From Parachlamydia sp. AcF125 (lineage in GTDB: Bacteria; Chlamydiota; Chlamydiia; Chlamydiales; Parachlamydiaceae), in assembly GCF_018342475.1 (NCBI RefSeq), contig NZ_JAEMUD010000002.1, forward strand, positions 248,001 through 312,000: 64,000 nucleotides of DNA, written 5' to 3'. The notes below the pieces were generated by a model, which was not told the DNA's origin, ran no database searches, and saw only the letters and a list, made by a program, of their open reading frames with translations. A program made the position numbers and the translations under genes. Below are positions 35,009 through 43,791 of this stretch, piece after piece. Position 1 is the stretch's first letter; every line of letters starts with the position of its first letter.

Positions 35009-35910
35009 ATGTCCCATCACATATGAATTGTGGGGCAATCAAAAACATTCTTAAAAAGGTTTTAAGCTTTTATCTAAATCCTTAAAAGGTTTAAAGATTT
35101 TCCCTATAACCCTAAAGAGCAAATCCAGCTAGCTGCGCAATTGGCATCTAAGCTCTCTATCCAAGGCGTCCAGCCGAAATTGAGTGTGGTGCTTGATGTA
35201 AGAAAAAAGGAATTTAGAGTTGTAGAGAAAGGCGGACAGTTTATCATAAAACCTCCCCACCATTTATATGAAGAAGTCCCGCAAAATGAAGATTTAACAA
35301 TGCGCTTGGCTAAAATTATAGGGATAGAAACGCCTCTGCATGGGATGATTTACAATATTGATGGCTCATTAAGTTATTTTATCAAAAGGTTTGATCGGTC
35401 GAGAAACCAAAAAATTGGGGTAGAGGATTTCTCCCAACTTTTAGGACACTCGCGAGAAACGAAATATGAATCTAGCATGGAAAAAGTGGTATCTGTCATT
35501 GAAAAGCATTGCACCTTTCCAATGGTAGAAAAGCTAAAGTTATTTAAGCTTGTGATTTTTAATTTTATTACAAGGAATGAAGACATGCATTTAAAAAACT
35601 TCACCCTTATCTCACGAGAAAATAAAGTAGAAATGAGTCCGGCTTACGATCTGTTAAATACCACGATTATTATACAAGCTGAAGAAGAAATAGCCTTGCC
35701 TATAAGAGGCTGACACGGGGGATTTAGTAGATTACTTTGGCAGTGAAAGGTTGGGCTTATCCATCTCTTTCTTAAAAAGTGAGCTTTTAAAAATTGAAGG
35801 AGCGCTCAATCAATGGGATCATCTTATTGAAGGAAGCTTTCTCTCCGAAAAAATGCGCGCTCTATAAAGAAATTCTCAAAAATCGATGGAGCCGATTGAT
35901 TGAAAAATAG
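35001..35910 (+). pseudogene. hipT: HipT-type serine/threonine kinase toxin, disrupted
   Basis: The frame opens at 35001 with MNRCPITYE, like the start of Legionella-type HipT, but meets a TAA at 35052. The sequence continues as SKSLKGLK, then changes frame near 35090-35105 to give the open core (about 35107-35712) with the ligand loop LSIQGVQPKLSVVL, the Lys of FIIKPP, the catalytic loop RNEDMHLKNF and the metal-binding SPAYDLLN. After ALPIRG a second frameshift is needed to read DLVDYFGSERLGLSIS, and a third near 35858 to read LYKEILKNRWSRLIEK up to the TAG at 35908. With a stop and three frame changes no full kinase can be made. The 190-residue core lacks both ends and is probably inactive. 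Confidence 0.82.
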
Positions 35911-36134
35911 ATGCCTGGTTAGTTACTAGAGCATGCGTGGAGCGAAAAAGCAAATTTATAAAAGCAAGGCCTTTTAGTTTACGCAAAAATTTAATTTGGA
36001 TTAATTATTGAAACTTACTTTTCCTCAATTTTTATAGTCTAAATTTACATGATAGTAAATAAACCGTAAATAGAACTAACCCTGTTAAAACCCAAATAAA
36101 ACGGTAATAAGGTGAAAAGAGGGAGGATAAACAA

Positions 36135-38000
36135 GTGAATTTGGAAAATTCAAGCATTCATCGTTATGTATTTCCGGTCCTTGAGGAAGTAGAAAGACAG
36201 CAAAAGCGCCTCCCTACAACTGCGTATAACGAAATTGGTATAAAAATTTTTGCAAAATTAGGCGCGCGCGATCTGTCCCAAGCAGAGTTAGTCTGTAAAG
36301 AATGGAAAGAACTGATTCGAGGTCGGCATAGTAACTTAGGGGGGAAGTTTTATACTTTATGGGAGCGGTTTGATGAAAATCGCAGAAGCGTGTCCCAAAA
36401 TGCTTTTCCCTTGCAAAACTCTCTTATCTCTTCTCCTGCAGAAAAAGAAGAGTATAATAATACGCTTCCTGATGAGATATGGGCGCACATTTTTTCATAC
36501 TTGGGAGGGAAAGACCTACGTTCCTGCCAGCAGGCTTGCGCAAGATGGGACGCATTAACAACAAACTATCGGTTCTGGAAGCCTTTGCTCGAGAAAAGTT
36601 TTCCTTTATTAGCCGTTGTGTCCGAAAAATTAAAGATTCATCCTAAAGATCAATTAACTGCCCAAGCAAATATAATAGCTTATGCAGGAAATAAGCTTGA
36701 TTGTGTAAAAATTATGGATTTTACCTTTCTAGCAATGGAAAAAGGGCATCAGGAAGACGTACAAGCTCGGTTTTCTCCTAATGGTAAGCAAATAATTATC
36801 TCTAGCGACTTCCATACCCTTAATTCTGGCATTATTAGCCTGTGGGATGTGAACACCAGAAAATGCCTATTAGAAGAAAGCTCGTCGTATGGAAGAGTTG
36901 GAGCATCCTTTTCCCCAGATAGTCAAAGGCTAGTGACTTTTTCTCCAGATAGACAGGATGTTGGCAAAACTATTCGCCTGTGGGATCCTAATACGGGAGA
37001 ATGTCTAAAAACCTTAGGAAAAGAAGTGAATATCCAAACGGCATGCTTTTCGCCAGATAGCCAGCGATTAGTTATCCACGATGGCTCTAAATCTATTAGC
37101 TTGTGGGATGCTAAGAGTGGAGAACGTTTGCTTGCTTTGGAAGAAAACCTCTCTTGGAGTGACGACGCGTCCTTCTCTTTTTCTCCAAATAGCCAGCGCT
37201 TGCTTATATATGATTATGAGTTTGCCAGCCTTTGGGATGCTAATACTGGAAAATGTCTACATACTTGGGAGGAAGGTATAACAGGTGTAGCTGCAACCTT
37301 TTCACCGGATAGCCAGCAAATCGCTATGGCGAGAGTTGACTTTATTTGCCTGTGGGATGCTAATACAGGAGAACGCCTACACACTTTAACTGAAAACGAT
37401 ACGGATTCAGAGCTAAGGCTATTTTTTTCTCCCGATAGCCAGCGACTCATTATCGATAATGGGGGCCTTTCCCTATGGGATGCTAAAATCGGAACACGCC
37501 TAATCACTTGGAATAATGAAAATTGGTATGATGTTACAAGTTTAAAAACCATTTCCTTTTCTCCCAATAGCCAACGGTTGGTTATCCATAGCCATAGTGG
37601 CGAACGCCTTGAATCCATTATTTTTTTGGATGCTAATACGGGAGGATGTCTACACAGGGAGGAAGGGCCTAAAGGTTTCAAGACTTTTAATGGAGCATTT
37701 TTTTCTCCAAATGGTCAAAAGTTAGTTATCACTAGCCCGCGTGCACTTCAAATATGGGATGGTCAAACAGGAGAAGCTCAATATTATATATCGGTTCCTA
37801 AGTTCCGCAAAGCATTTTTTTCTCTAAGCAGCACCTGTTTAGTTATCTCTGACTCACATGCGGTTTACCTATGGGGCGGAGGAGGGCGGCGCATAGTGGG
37901 AAAATACTCAGCATGTCGATCGGTATCCTTTTCTCCCAATGGAGGGCAATTATTGGTGGGGCTGAAGATTTTCGATTTTTTCCCAGCTAAGGAAGGTTAA
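36135..38000 (+). CDS. Tandem F-box plus WD40 repeat protein 1
   Basis: This 621-residue protein starts with GTG behind a strong GGGAGG site. The second F-box (about 111-150, LPDEIWAHIFSYLGGKDLRS) is clear. A first, weaker F-box-like segment lies at about 26-62 (EIGIKIFAKLGARDLSQAEL followed by VCKEW). From about residue 200 to the end there are roughly ten WD40-type blades with the repeating pattern FSPDSQRLVI ... LWDANTGECL. In eukaryotes F-box proteins bind SKP1 and bring substrates, often through WD40 domains, to the CUL1 ubiquitin ligase. Here a secreted effector using the host ligase is inferred. Paralogue of the next gene. Confidence 0.88.
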   Translation: MNLENSSIHRYVFPVLEEVERQQKRLPTTAYNEIGIKIFAKLGARDLSQAELVCKEWKELIRGRHSNLGGKFYTLWERFDENRRSVSQNAFPLQNSLISSPAEKEEYNNTLPDEIWAHIFSYLGGKDLRSCQQACARWDALTTNYRFWKPLLEKSFPLLAVVSEKLKIHPKDQLTAQANIIAYAGNKLDCVKIMDFTFLAMEKGHQEDVQARFSPNGKQIIISSDFHTLNSGIISLWDVNTRKCLLEESSSYGRVGASFSPDSQRLVTFSPDRQDVGKTIRLWDPNTGECLKTLGKEVNIQTACFSPDSQRLVIHDGSKSISLWDAKSGERLLALEENLSWSDDASFSFSPNSQRLLIYDYEFASLWDANTGKCLHTWEEGITGVAATFSPDSQQIAMARVDFICLWDANTGERLHTLTENDTDSELRLFFSPDSQRLIIDNGGLSLWDAKIGTRLITWNNENWYDVTSLKTISFSPNSQRLVIHSHSGERLESIIFLDANTGGCLHREEGPKGFKTFNGAFFSPNGQKLVITSPRALQIWDGQTGEAQYYISVPKFRKAFFSLSSTCLVISDSHAVYLWGGGGRRIVGKYSACRSVSFSPNGGQLLVGLKIFDFFPAKEG

Positions 38001-38758
38001 AAAAGCCAAGAAGATGGCAGCCGTGTTTCAGCTTTAATTTGCCTAAGTACAACTAGGAAGAAAGATAAAGCTTATCTTTCTTCTCAACTAAAATGAAGCG
38101 GGTATAGAGTAAGGATATGCGGTTTTTATCACTCCTTCATTTTATCAGACTCAATTTCTAGCTATAGAGTATACTTTTCATCGCTTCAAGCCAAGTCCCA
38201 CACCAAGCTTGTATCTACTTTGACAACAAAATTCCTCTTTAAAACAGAGTCCTCCTGATAGGCAGATTCAGCCAAATGCACAAGAAAACACACGAGGAAA
38301 GATCTGTAGGGCGACATTTAAGCGCAATGCCTTTACATACGCGCCTATATGGGCCTAAAAAGCATAGGGCTCTTTCCTTACTAGTCCTGTCAATTGGTCT
38401 AAGCAAGGTTATTGAATTGGAGAAAAATTATCAGACGTTAAATATTCATAAATAAACAAAAAAAATTATTCACCCGGTAACATAAGTAGGGTAAGATAAC
38501 CAACCTAATAAAAAATAGAAACCTAGCCAAATCTCCTATTAGCTCTTGCTCGCCACGAAATAGAAATCAATTTCTAAAATAAATCACCAAGCGCACTGTC
38601 AATAAAAATAAATAAGTGAGTTTCCTTAAATTCAGAAAGAATAGTTTTTGCTTTTTTCATTTCTTTATAGGTGATAAAGTTGTTGCTCTTTAATTTAAAT
38701 AAATAAGAATTAAAGTAAAAACTTCTTAATAAAATTTATAAGCCGAAGAAGGATCAAA
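38001..38758 (+). other. Intergenic stretch with an IS256-like relic
   Basis: It holds the hairpin at 38057-38083 and flanking bases (ACTAAAATGAAGCGGG) similar to the leader inside the IS256-type left end at 42530-42580. Further on is an inverted-repeat half at 38427-38440 matching one after the next gene. No coding sequence is recognisable. Confidence 0.5.
38057..38083. repeat. 12-bp perfect hairpin after F-box protein 1
   Basis: GAAGAAAGATAA (38057-38068) pairs perfectly with TTATCTTTCTTC (38072-38083), with a 3-base loop. It begins 56 bases after the stop and could terminate transcription, but no T-run follows, and similar AT-rich hairpins mark the IS256-type left end, so it may be an IS remnant. 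Confidence 0.5.
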
Positions 38759-40867
38759 ATGAACTTACTACCGACCTCTACTCTTAGTCCTGCGCCAATC
38801 CTACATATAGACGAAGAAGTGCATTTCTCCACGCCCAAGTTACTAGATGAAATATGGTTACGCATTTTTTTTTACTTACCTATTAAAGACTTAGCCACAA
38901 GCCAACTAACCTGCAGAAGATGGAAAAAATTAGCTGCCGACAACCTCCTTTGGAAGCCTTTTCTTTACCACTATTTTCCCTTTTTGTTTTCTATTCCAGC
39001 AATAAGGGAAACGGATTGCAAAAGTCAATTATCAGCTCAATTATCAGTCCAAGTTAATATGAAAGTTAACCAGGCAAAAATTGTCGATCTTACTTCTCAA
39101 GTGTTGGAAAAAGGGCATAGGGGGGAAATATACGCTCAGTTTTCTCCGACTGGTGAGCAGATCATCATTCAGGATTCTGATGGTCAACTTATTAGTCTGT
39201 GGGATGCCCAAACGGGAAACTGCCTATATACTTATCAAGCGAAAAAAGAGATTTACCCGATAGAGGTATCCTTTTCTCCAAATGGCTGCCAAATAGCCGT
39301 TGCAGGCCCTCGCCATTTTTCTCTTTTAGATGCCAAAACAGGCAAATGTCTAGTCGTCTTAAAAGAGAGGAGAATAGCCTATTTTTCTCCAAACAGTCGT
39401 CTTCTAATCACTACTAACGGCCAAAATGTTTGCCTCAGGGATCCCCAAACAGGCTTATTTATTAAAACTTTGGAAAAAAACATGCCTTATGGCGGATCAA
39501 TTTTCTTTTCCCCAAACAGCCAGCGAATAATTGTCAAAAGACCTGAATCTATTAGCCTTTGGAATGCGCTAACAAGAGAAAAACTAAAAGTTTTAGAAGA
39601 AGGTGGCTGGGGCTTAAAAGTATCCTTTTCTCCGGATAGTAAGTGGTTCATTACTTACGGCAATTTACCTTACGCTTGCCTGTGGGATGCTCAAACAGGA
39701 AAGAGGATACACTCGCTGGGAGACGACATAGGTCTAGGAACTCATTTGCTTTTTTCTCCGGATAGCAAGCGCATAGTTACTGCCACAAATACTAGGATTC
39801 AACTGTGGAATATCCAAACGGGAGTTTGCTTAAAAAAGTTAGAAAAAGGCTCTTGGCCCGCCAGAATAACCTTTTCTCCTAATAGCAAATGGTTAGCTGT
39901 AGCTATAACTAGCAACGAAATAGCCGGCAACCATGACACTCAAGTGTGGGATACAGAAACAGGAAAATGCTTACATCACTTTGAAGAAGACGTATTTTCG
40001 GCTACAAGGCTAGTGTCTTTTTCTTCAAATAGCGAGCGAATAGTTACTATCAGAAGCAATTGCGTATGTTTATGGGACGTTGTCACAGGAAATTGCTTAA
40101 GGAAATTAGAAATTGAGGGATGGTACTTTAATGCATCCTTTTCTCCCGATGGCAAACGGCTAGCAGTCTTAGAAGAACTCGAAGAATACGTGCTTCAATT
40201 ATGGGACGCGCAAACAGGTGAATGCCTAAAATCAGAAAGGCTTGAAAATCCTTTCATGATAGAGTTTTCTCCTTGTAGCCAATGGATAGTGGTCTCTATC
40301 GAACAGGAGACTCAGCTATGGGATGCCAAAACAGGACAATGCTTATATGTTGTGGATACGCATACAGAATCGCAAAGAGTATCTTTTTCACCTAATGGAA
40401 GAAAATTGCTGGTTGGGATGAAAGTTTTCGACTTCTATCGTGCCGAAAAAGGCAACTTTCAGACAGAGGAAATTATAGAAGATGAATTCACTGAAGAGCC
40501 TATTGACACTAGCAAGAAAAGAAAATCAGATTATATAGAAGGCCAACAAGCTAGTGGTAACGATTCAGCTAAAGAAGCAGAAAAAGTTCAGTCTTTGCCC
40601 AAACAAAAAAAGAAAAAAGAGGCATAATCTACGAGAAACCTTTTATAGAAGAACTGTTTAGAAGCTAGCCTTAGGCAAAGAGAAAAAAGCGCGAACGCTC
40701 AATTAATGGGATCTTCTCATTAATTGAGCTGATTGAGGGAGAAAAATAGCTGACTGTTTTTTTAAGTAAGAAGCTAAAACAACCGTAGAAAAGGAGTGAG
40801 GAAAAGAAGGGGAAGACGTATTTCCTAGGAGTAGGCAGGTTTTTAGAGATAGATAACGTCTGATAAT
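38427..40867. repeat. 14-bp inverted repeats flanking F-box protein 2
   Basis: ATTATCAGACGTTA at 38427-38440 recurs inverted as TAACGTCTGATAAT at 40854-40867, enclosing the whole F-box/WD40 gene. The shorter core TTATCAGAC also occurs near 34109 and 38147. These may be mobile-element ends, but no target duplication is seen and chance is possible in AT-rich DNA. Confidence 0.3.
38759..40627 (+). CDS. F-box plus WD40 repeat protein 2 with basic C-terminal tail
   Basis: This 622-residue protein has an F-box at about 27-70 (LLDEIWLRIFFYLPIKDLAT, then WKKL and LWKPFLYHYFP) and about ten WD40-type blades from roughly residue 125 to 560 (FSPNSKWLAV, LWDAQTGKCL and variants). The last 50 residues are acidic, then hydrophilic, with two basic clusters, KKRK at 586-589 and KQKKKKEA at the end, resembling nuclear localisation signals. 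It is a full-length paralogue of the preceding gene, sharing the linker with KIVDLTSQVLEKGH. Function as a host-directed SCF adaptor is inferred. Confidence 0.88.
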   Translation: MNLLPTSTLSPAPILHIDEEVHFSTPKLLDEIWLRIFFYLPIKDLATSQLTCRRWKKLAADNLLWKPFLYHYFPFLFSIPAIRETDCKSQLSAQLSVQVNMKVNQAKIVDLTSQVLEKGHRGEIYAQFSPTGEQIIIQDSDGQLISLWDAQTGNCLYTYQAKKEIYPIEVSFSPNGCQIAVAGPRHFSLLDAKTGKCLVVLKERRIAYFSPNSRLLITTNGQNVCLRDPQTGLFIKTLEKNMPYGGSIFFSPNSQRIIVKRPESISLWNALTREKLKVLEEGGWGLKVSFSPDSKWFITYGNLPYACLWDAQTGKRIHSLGDDIGLGTHLLFSPDSKRIVTATNTRIQLWNIQTGVCLKKLEKGSWPARITFSPNSKWLAVAITSNEIAGNHDTQVWDTETGKCLHHFEEDVFSATRLVSFSSNSERIVTIRSNCVCLWDVVTGNCLRKLEIEGWYFNASFSPDGKRLAVLEELEEYVLQLWDAQTGECLKSERLENPFMIEFSPCSQWIVVSIEQETQLWDAKTGQCLYVVDTHTESQRVSFSPNGRKLLVGMKVFDFYRAEKGNFQTEEIIEDEFTEEPIDTSKKRKSDYIEGQQASGNDSAKEAEKVQSLPKQKKKKEA

Positions 40868-40955
40868 GCATGTTATGTTGTACAAGGGTTGTTTTTTATG
40901 GAATAAACTGCTAAAATTGTTTTCACTTTAATGACGATTGATCAAGGATTTTGCC
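40628..40955 (+). other. Intergenic stretch, no gene seen
   Basis: Contains one half of the 14-bp inverted repeat (40854-40867). Short minus-strand frames here have no ribosome site or recognisable motif. Confidence 0.4.
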
Positions 40956-42365
40956 ATGTCGTTTTTAAGTTTAAGTGATGCCATAGATTTCTTTACCCAT
41001 TTCCCTCACGCCGTTTGTCAGCCCTTAAAAGCTACTTTTAGTAAATTTACCCTCTATCTCAAAACTTTTATCGACATGAGGGAAAAAAAGGAATACGACA
41101 TTTTCCGCCAACTTCAACATTTATCGAAAAAAATGGAGTTGACAAACGAGGAAAACAGACATTTCTTCGGCCATGTAGATAAGCTTCACTTGTTATGCCA
41201 AGACAAATTTCAGCTTAATTCCCAAGCCCAGCAAAATTTAACTCCCGACAGCGAAGAACAAAAACTTGCCCAGCTTTACAAACTTACTCGCGCTTTGACC
41301 CTTAAATGGGATTATGGAAAAACCTTTGGTGAACCGATAAACCCCCAAGACCCAGACTTTTATTTGGCAAGTAATGAAGCTATTCAAATAGAAAACGCTT
41401 ATCTCTTAGCTAAAGCTAGCGAGATGGGTTATTCCCTTACTCTAAGCGCCCTAAAATTTCTTCGCCTCGCAGAAAGAAAGGAACACTTTCCCCATCTATT
41501 TGGTGACGGAAATCACTTTGAAAAAAACATTCAGATTTTTATCCGCCACACGGCTTTGCCATCTCTCTCTGAAATGGAAGACTACATCATCTTTTTTGCT
41601 AGAAGCGGTATACAAACTAAGCTAAATGAAAAAGAGATTTGCGAAATAGTTTGGAGCCGCTATATCTCGGCAGCTCTTCATCTGAAATTTGAGCGGAAGG
41701 ATTTTACTCAAGGTACTGATTTTTCAAAAGTGGTTATTCTTTTGGTTTATTTCAGTTACATGCGAGGACATTTCGAAAAATACCCTCCTCAGCTTATTTT
41801 AGAGGCTTTCGAAAACTTATTTTCCGATTTAAATCATCAAAGCTTTGCTGAGATCTCCCCCTCTTTTATGCAAGACATGAAAATAATTAGCGAGCTTCAA
41901 TTAAGCAATGCGCTCGATTTTTATCAAAACATGAATGCGCCTCTCAAGGTGGTTTTGTCTAAGCTCGATGTCCATATTCTTGCTCTTTGCGATACTAAAG
42001 CACGGCTACAACATAAAATCTTACGCAAATTGCAAGGGTTATCAAAAAAAACAAGCTTATCTGATAGGCAAAAAACGAGTTTTCTCCGCCATGTAGACAA
42101 TCTCAACGCCCTATTTGAAGATGAGTGTATTCGACAACATTTTTGTCGCTCAGATAGGATGCTTAACTGGAAAAATTATCGCGGGTTAGCAGGAGAAGAA
42201 AAAAATGTTGCTCGCCTTTGTGAACTTTCTGAAATTTTATCTCTTAAGTGGGATTGCGGGATAGACTTTAATGAATCTGTCTCTACTCTTGGGAGCGATT
42301 TTGTTTTTGCCCATCGTGAAGCCGTTCGAATTAAAAATACCTATAGAATATTAAAGAGCTACTAG
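40956..42365 (+). CDS. Hypothetical protein with internal duplication
   Basis: The start at 40956 is chosen because AAGGA lies eight bases ahead; it gives 469 residues. I recognise no family. The N-terminal and C-terminal thirds are copies of one roughly 135-residue module: PLKATFSKFTLYLKTF versus PLKVVLSKLDVHILAL, LQHLSKKMEL versus LQGLSKKTSL, FFGHVDKLHLL versus FLRHVDNLNAL, LTLKWDYGKTF versus LSLKWDCGIDF. They are separated by a helical middle part. No signal peptide or membrane segment. Its position between F-box effectors and the NACHT cluster suggests an accessory, perhaps secreted, protein. Confidence 0.75.
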   Translation: MSFLSLSDAIDFFTHFPHAVCQPLKATFSKFTLYLKTFIDMREKKEYDIFRQLQHLSKKMELTNEENRHFFGHVDKLHLLCQDKFQLNSQAQQNLTPDSEEQKLAQLYKLTRALTLKWDYGKTFGEPINPQDPDFYLASNEAIQIENAYLLAKASEMGYSLTLSALKFLRLAERKEHFPHLFGDGNHFEKNIQIFIRHTALPSLSEMEDYIIFFARSGIQTKLNEKEICEIVWSRYISAALHLKFERKDFTQGTDFSKVVILLVYFSYMRGHFEKYPPQLILEAFENLFSDLNHQSFAEISPSFMQDMKIISELQLSNALDFYQNMNAPLKVVLSKLDVHILALCDTKARLQHKILRKLQGLSKKTSLSDRQKTSFLRHVDNLNALFEDECIRQHFCRSDRMLNWKNYRGLAGEEKNVARLCELSEILSLKWDCGIDFNESVSTLGSDFVFAHREAVRIKNTYRILKSY

Positions 42366-42484
42366 CCTATTTAATCCACCCCATTGGAGTAGTTGAAAGG
42401 CCTTTCTTCTTTGTTGAGAACTACGCGGAAAAAAGAGCTACATGATTATTTTCCATTCGCTAGCTGAAAGGTCAAAGGGTTTAA

Positions 42485-43769
42485 GAGTAGTGGGGTCTGT
42501 CAAAATATTTGTATAAATAAAGTGGAAGGGTAGATAAATTTTATTTTCCCTTTCAAGAGAAAATGAAGCCGTACTGAAGCGAAGCGGAGTTGCGGCAGCT
42601 ATATTTACATAATATGGAGATAGACAAATGTCACTTCCTCAGAATTTTGATCTGCAAGCTGAGCTAGCTAAATGCAAGGCAGCAGACGACCTCACAGGAA
42701 AAAATAGCCTTATTCAGCGTTTGATTGGCGGCATGCTTGAACAAATGCTTCAAAAAGAAATGGATGAGCATCTTGGTTACCAAAAGCATTCTCCTCAAGG
42801 TCATCACTCAGGAAACAGTAGAAATGGCCTCTCAAAAAAACTCTTAAAGGTAATTATGGAGAAATTGAACTTGAGATTCCAAGAGACCGTAACTCGGAAT
42901 TTGAACCCATAGCTGTTAAAAAGCACCAAAGAAGCATTAGCGCATTTGATGATAAAATCATTTCCATGTACGCTAAAGGCATGACAGTAAGGGACATTCA
43001 ATCTCACGTGCAAGAGCTATACGGATTTGAAATGTCAGCAGCTATGATATCTAATATTACAGAGAAGGTCATTGAAGTAGCAACAGAATGGCAGGCAAGG
43101 CCTCTTCAATCCGTTTATCCGATTGTCTTCTTTGATGCTATTCACTACAAAGTTAAAGAGGGGGCTAAAGTCGTCCTAAAGGCTGCTTATACTTGCTTAA
43201 GGATAGATATTGATGGTTTAAAGGCACTACCCGACGCTATAAGGGCGGTATTTCCGGAGGTAAAAATCCAACTTTGTGTCATTCACCTGATTCGAAATTC
43301 GATAAAATATATTCCTACAAAATATACCAAGGAATTTATGGTTGATTTGAAGGCAATTTATGGAGCAAATACATTGGAATTAGCCGAGCAAAACCTTGAA
43401 AAGCTGCAAGGTAAATGGGAGAGCAACTATCCCTTAGCAGTCAAGCCGTGGGTAGTTCATTGGGATAATATCTGCACATTTTTCGAGTTTTCCACTCCCA
43501 TCCGCCGTATCATTTATACTACCAATGCAGTAGAATCGCTTCATAGGCAGTTTAGAAAAGTCACGAAGAACAAAGCTATTTTCCCCACGGATGAGGCTTT
43601 GTTTAAAATGCTCTTTTTAGTAGCGCGAGACATTTCAAAAAAATGGACCATGCCCCTTCGGGAATGGAAAACAGTCATTTCGCATCTAGCACTAGCTTAT
43701 GGAGACAGGCTAGGGTTTAGCAAATAGCTGAAGCGATTTACACAGAAAAATTGACAGATTCGAGTAGTG
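42485..43769 (+). mobile_element. IS256-family insertion sequence with 8-bp target duplication
   Basis: The element spans 42493-43761. Its left end GGGTCTGTCAAAATATTTG (42493 on) and the complement of its right end (43736-43761, ATTTACACAGAAAAATTGAC on) agree at 19 of 26 positions, sharing TCTGTCAA and TAAAT. Both sides are flanked by the identical octamer GAGTAGTG (42485-42492 and 43762-43769), the 8-bp duplication expected for this family. It landed 23 bases beyond the 3' end of the first ANK-NACHT-HEAT gene. Confidence 0.93.
42628..43727 (+). pseudogene. IS256-family (MULE-like) transposase, frameshifted and internally deleted
   Basis: Frame 1 (42628-42840) gives the N-terminus: LIQRLIGGMLEQMLQKEMDE, HLGYQKH, SGNSRNGLSKK. 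At an A7 run (42834-42840) the reading must move back one base to continue with TLKGNYGEIELEIPRDRNSE and the main domain to 43727. The catalytic residues appear present: Asp in FFDAIHYKV, Asp in DGLKALPDAI with QLCVIHLIRNS after it, and Glu in NAVESLHRQF. However, between KAAYTCL and DIDGLKALP about 35 residues normally found in the family (the GINLEG...VLTDLKNRGV section) are missing. Without them the catalytic core is probably inactive. The A_AAA_AAA heptamer would also suit programmed -1 slippage. Confidence 0.85.
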
Positions 43770-43791
43770 ACAATAGCAGTCTCTTTTGGCA

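Noticed and set aside
35141-35713. Treating the open kinase core as a functional short HipT
   Set aside because: It lacks both ends of the kinase, whose sequences are still visible in other frames on either side, so decay is the better explanation.
40671-40885. Two overlapping minus-strand frames of about 60-66 codons
   Set aside because: AT-rich chance frames without ribosome site or motif.
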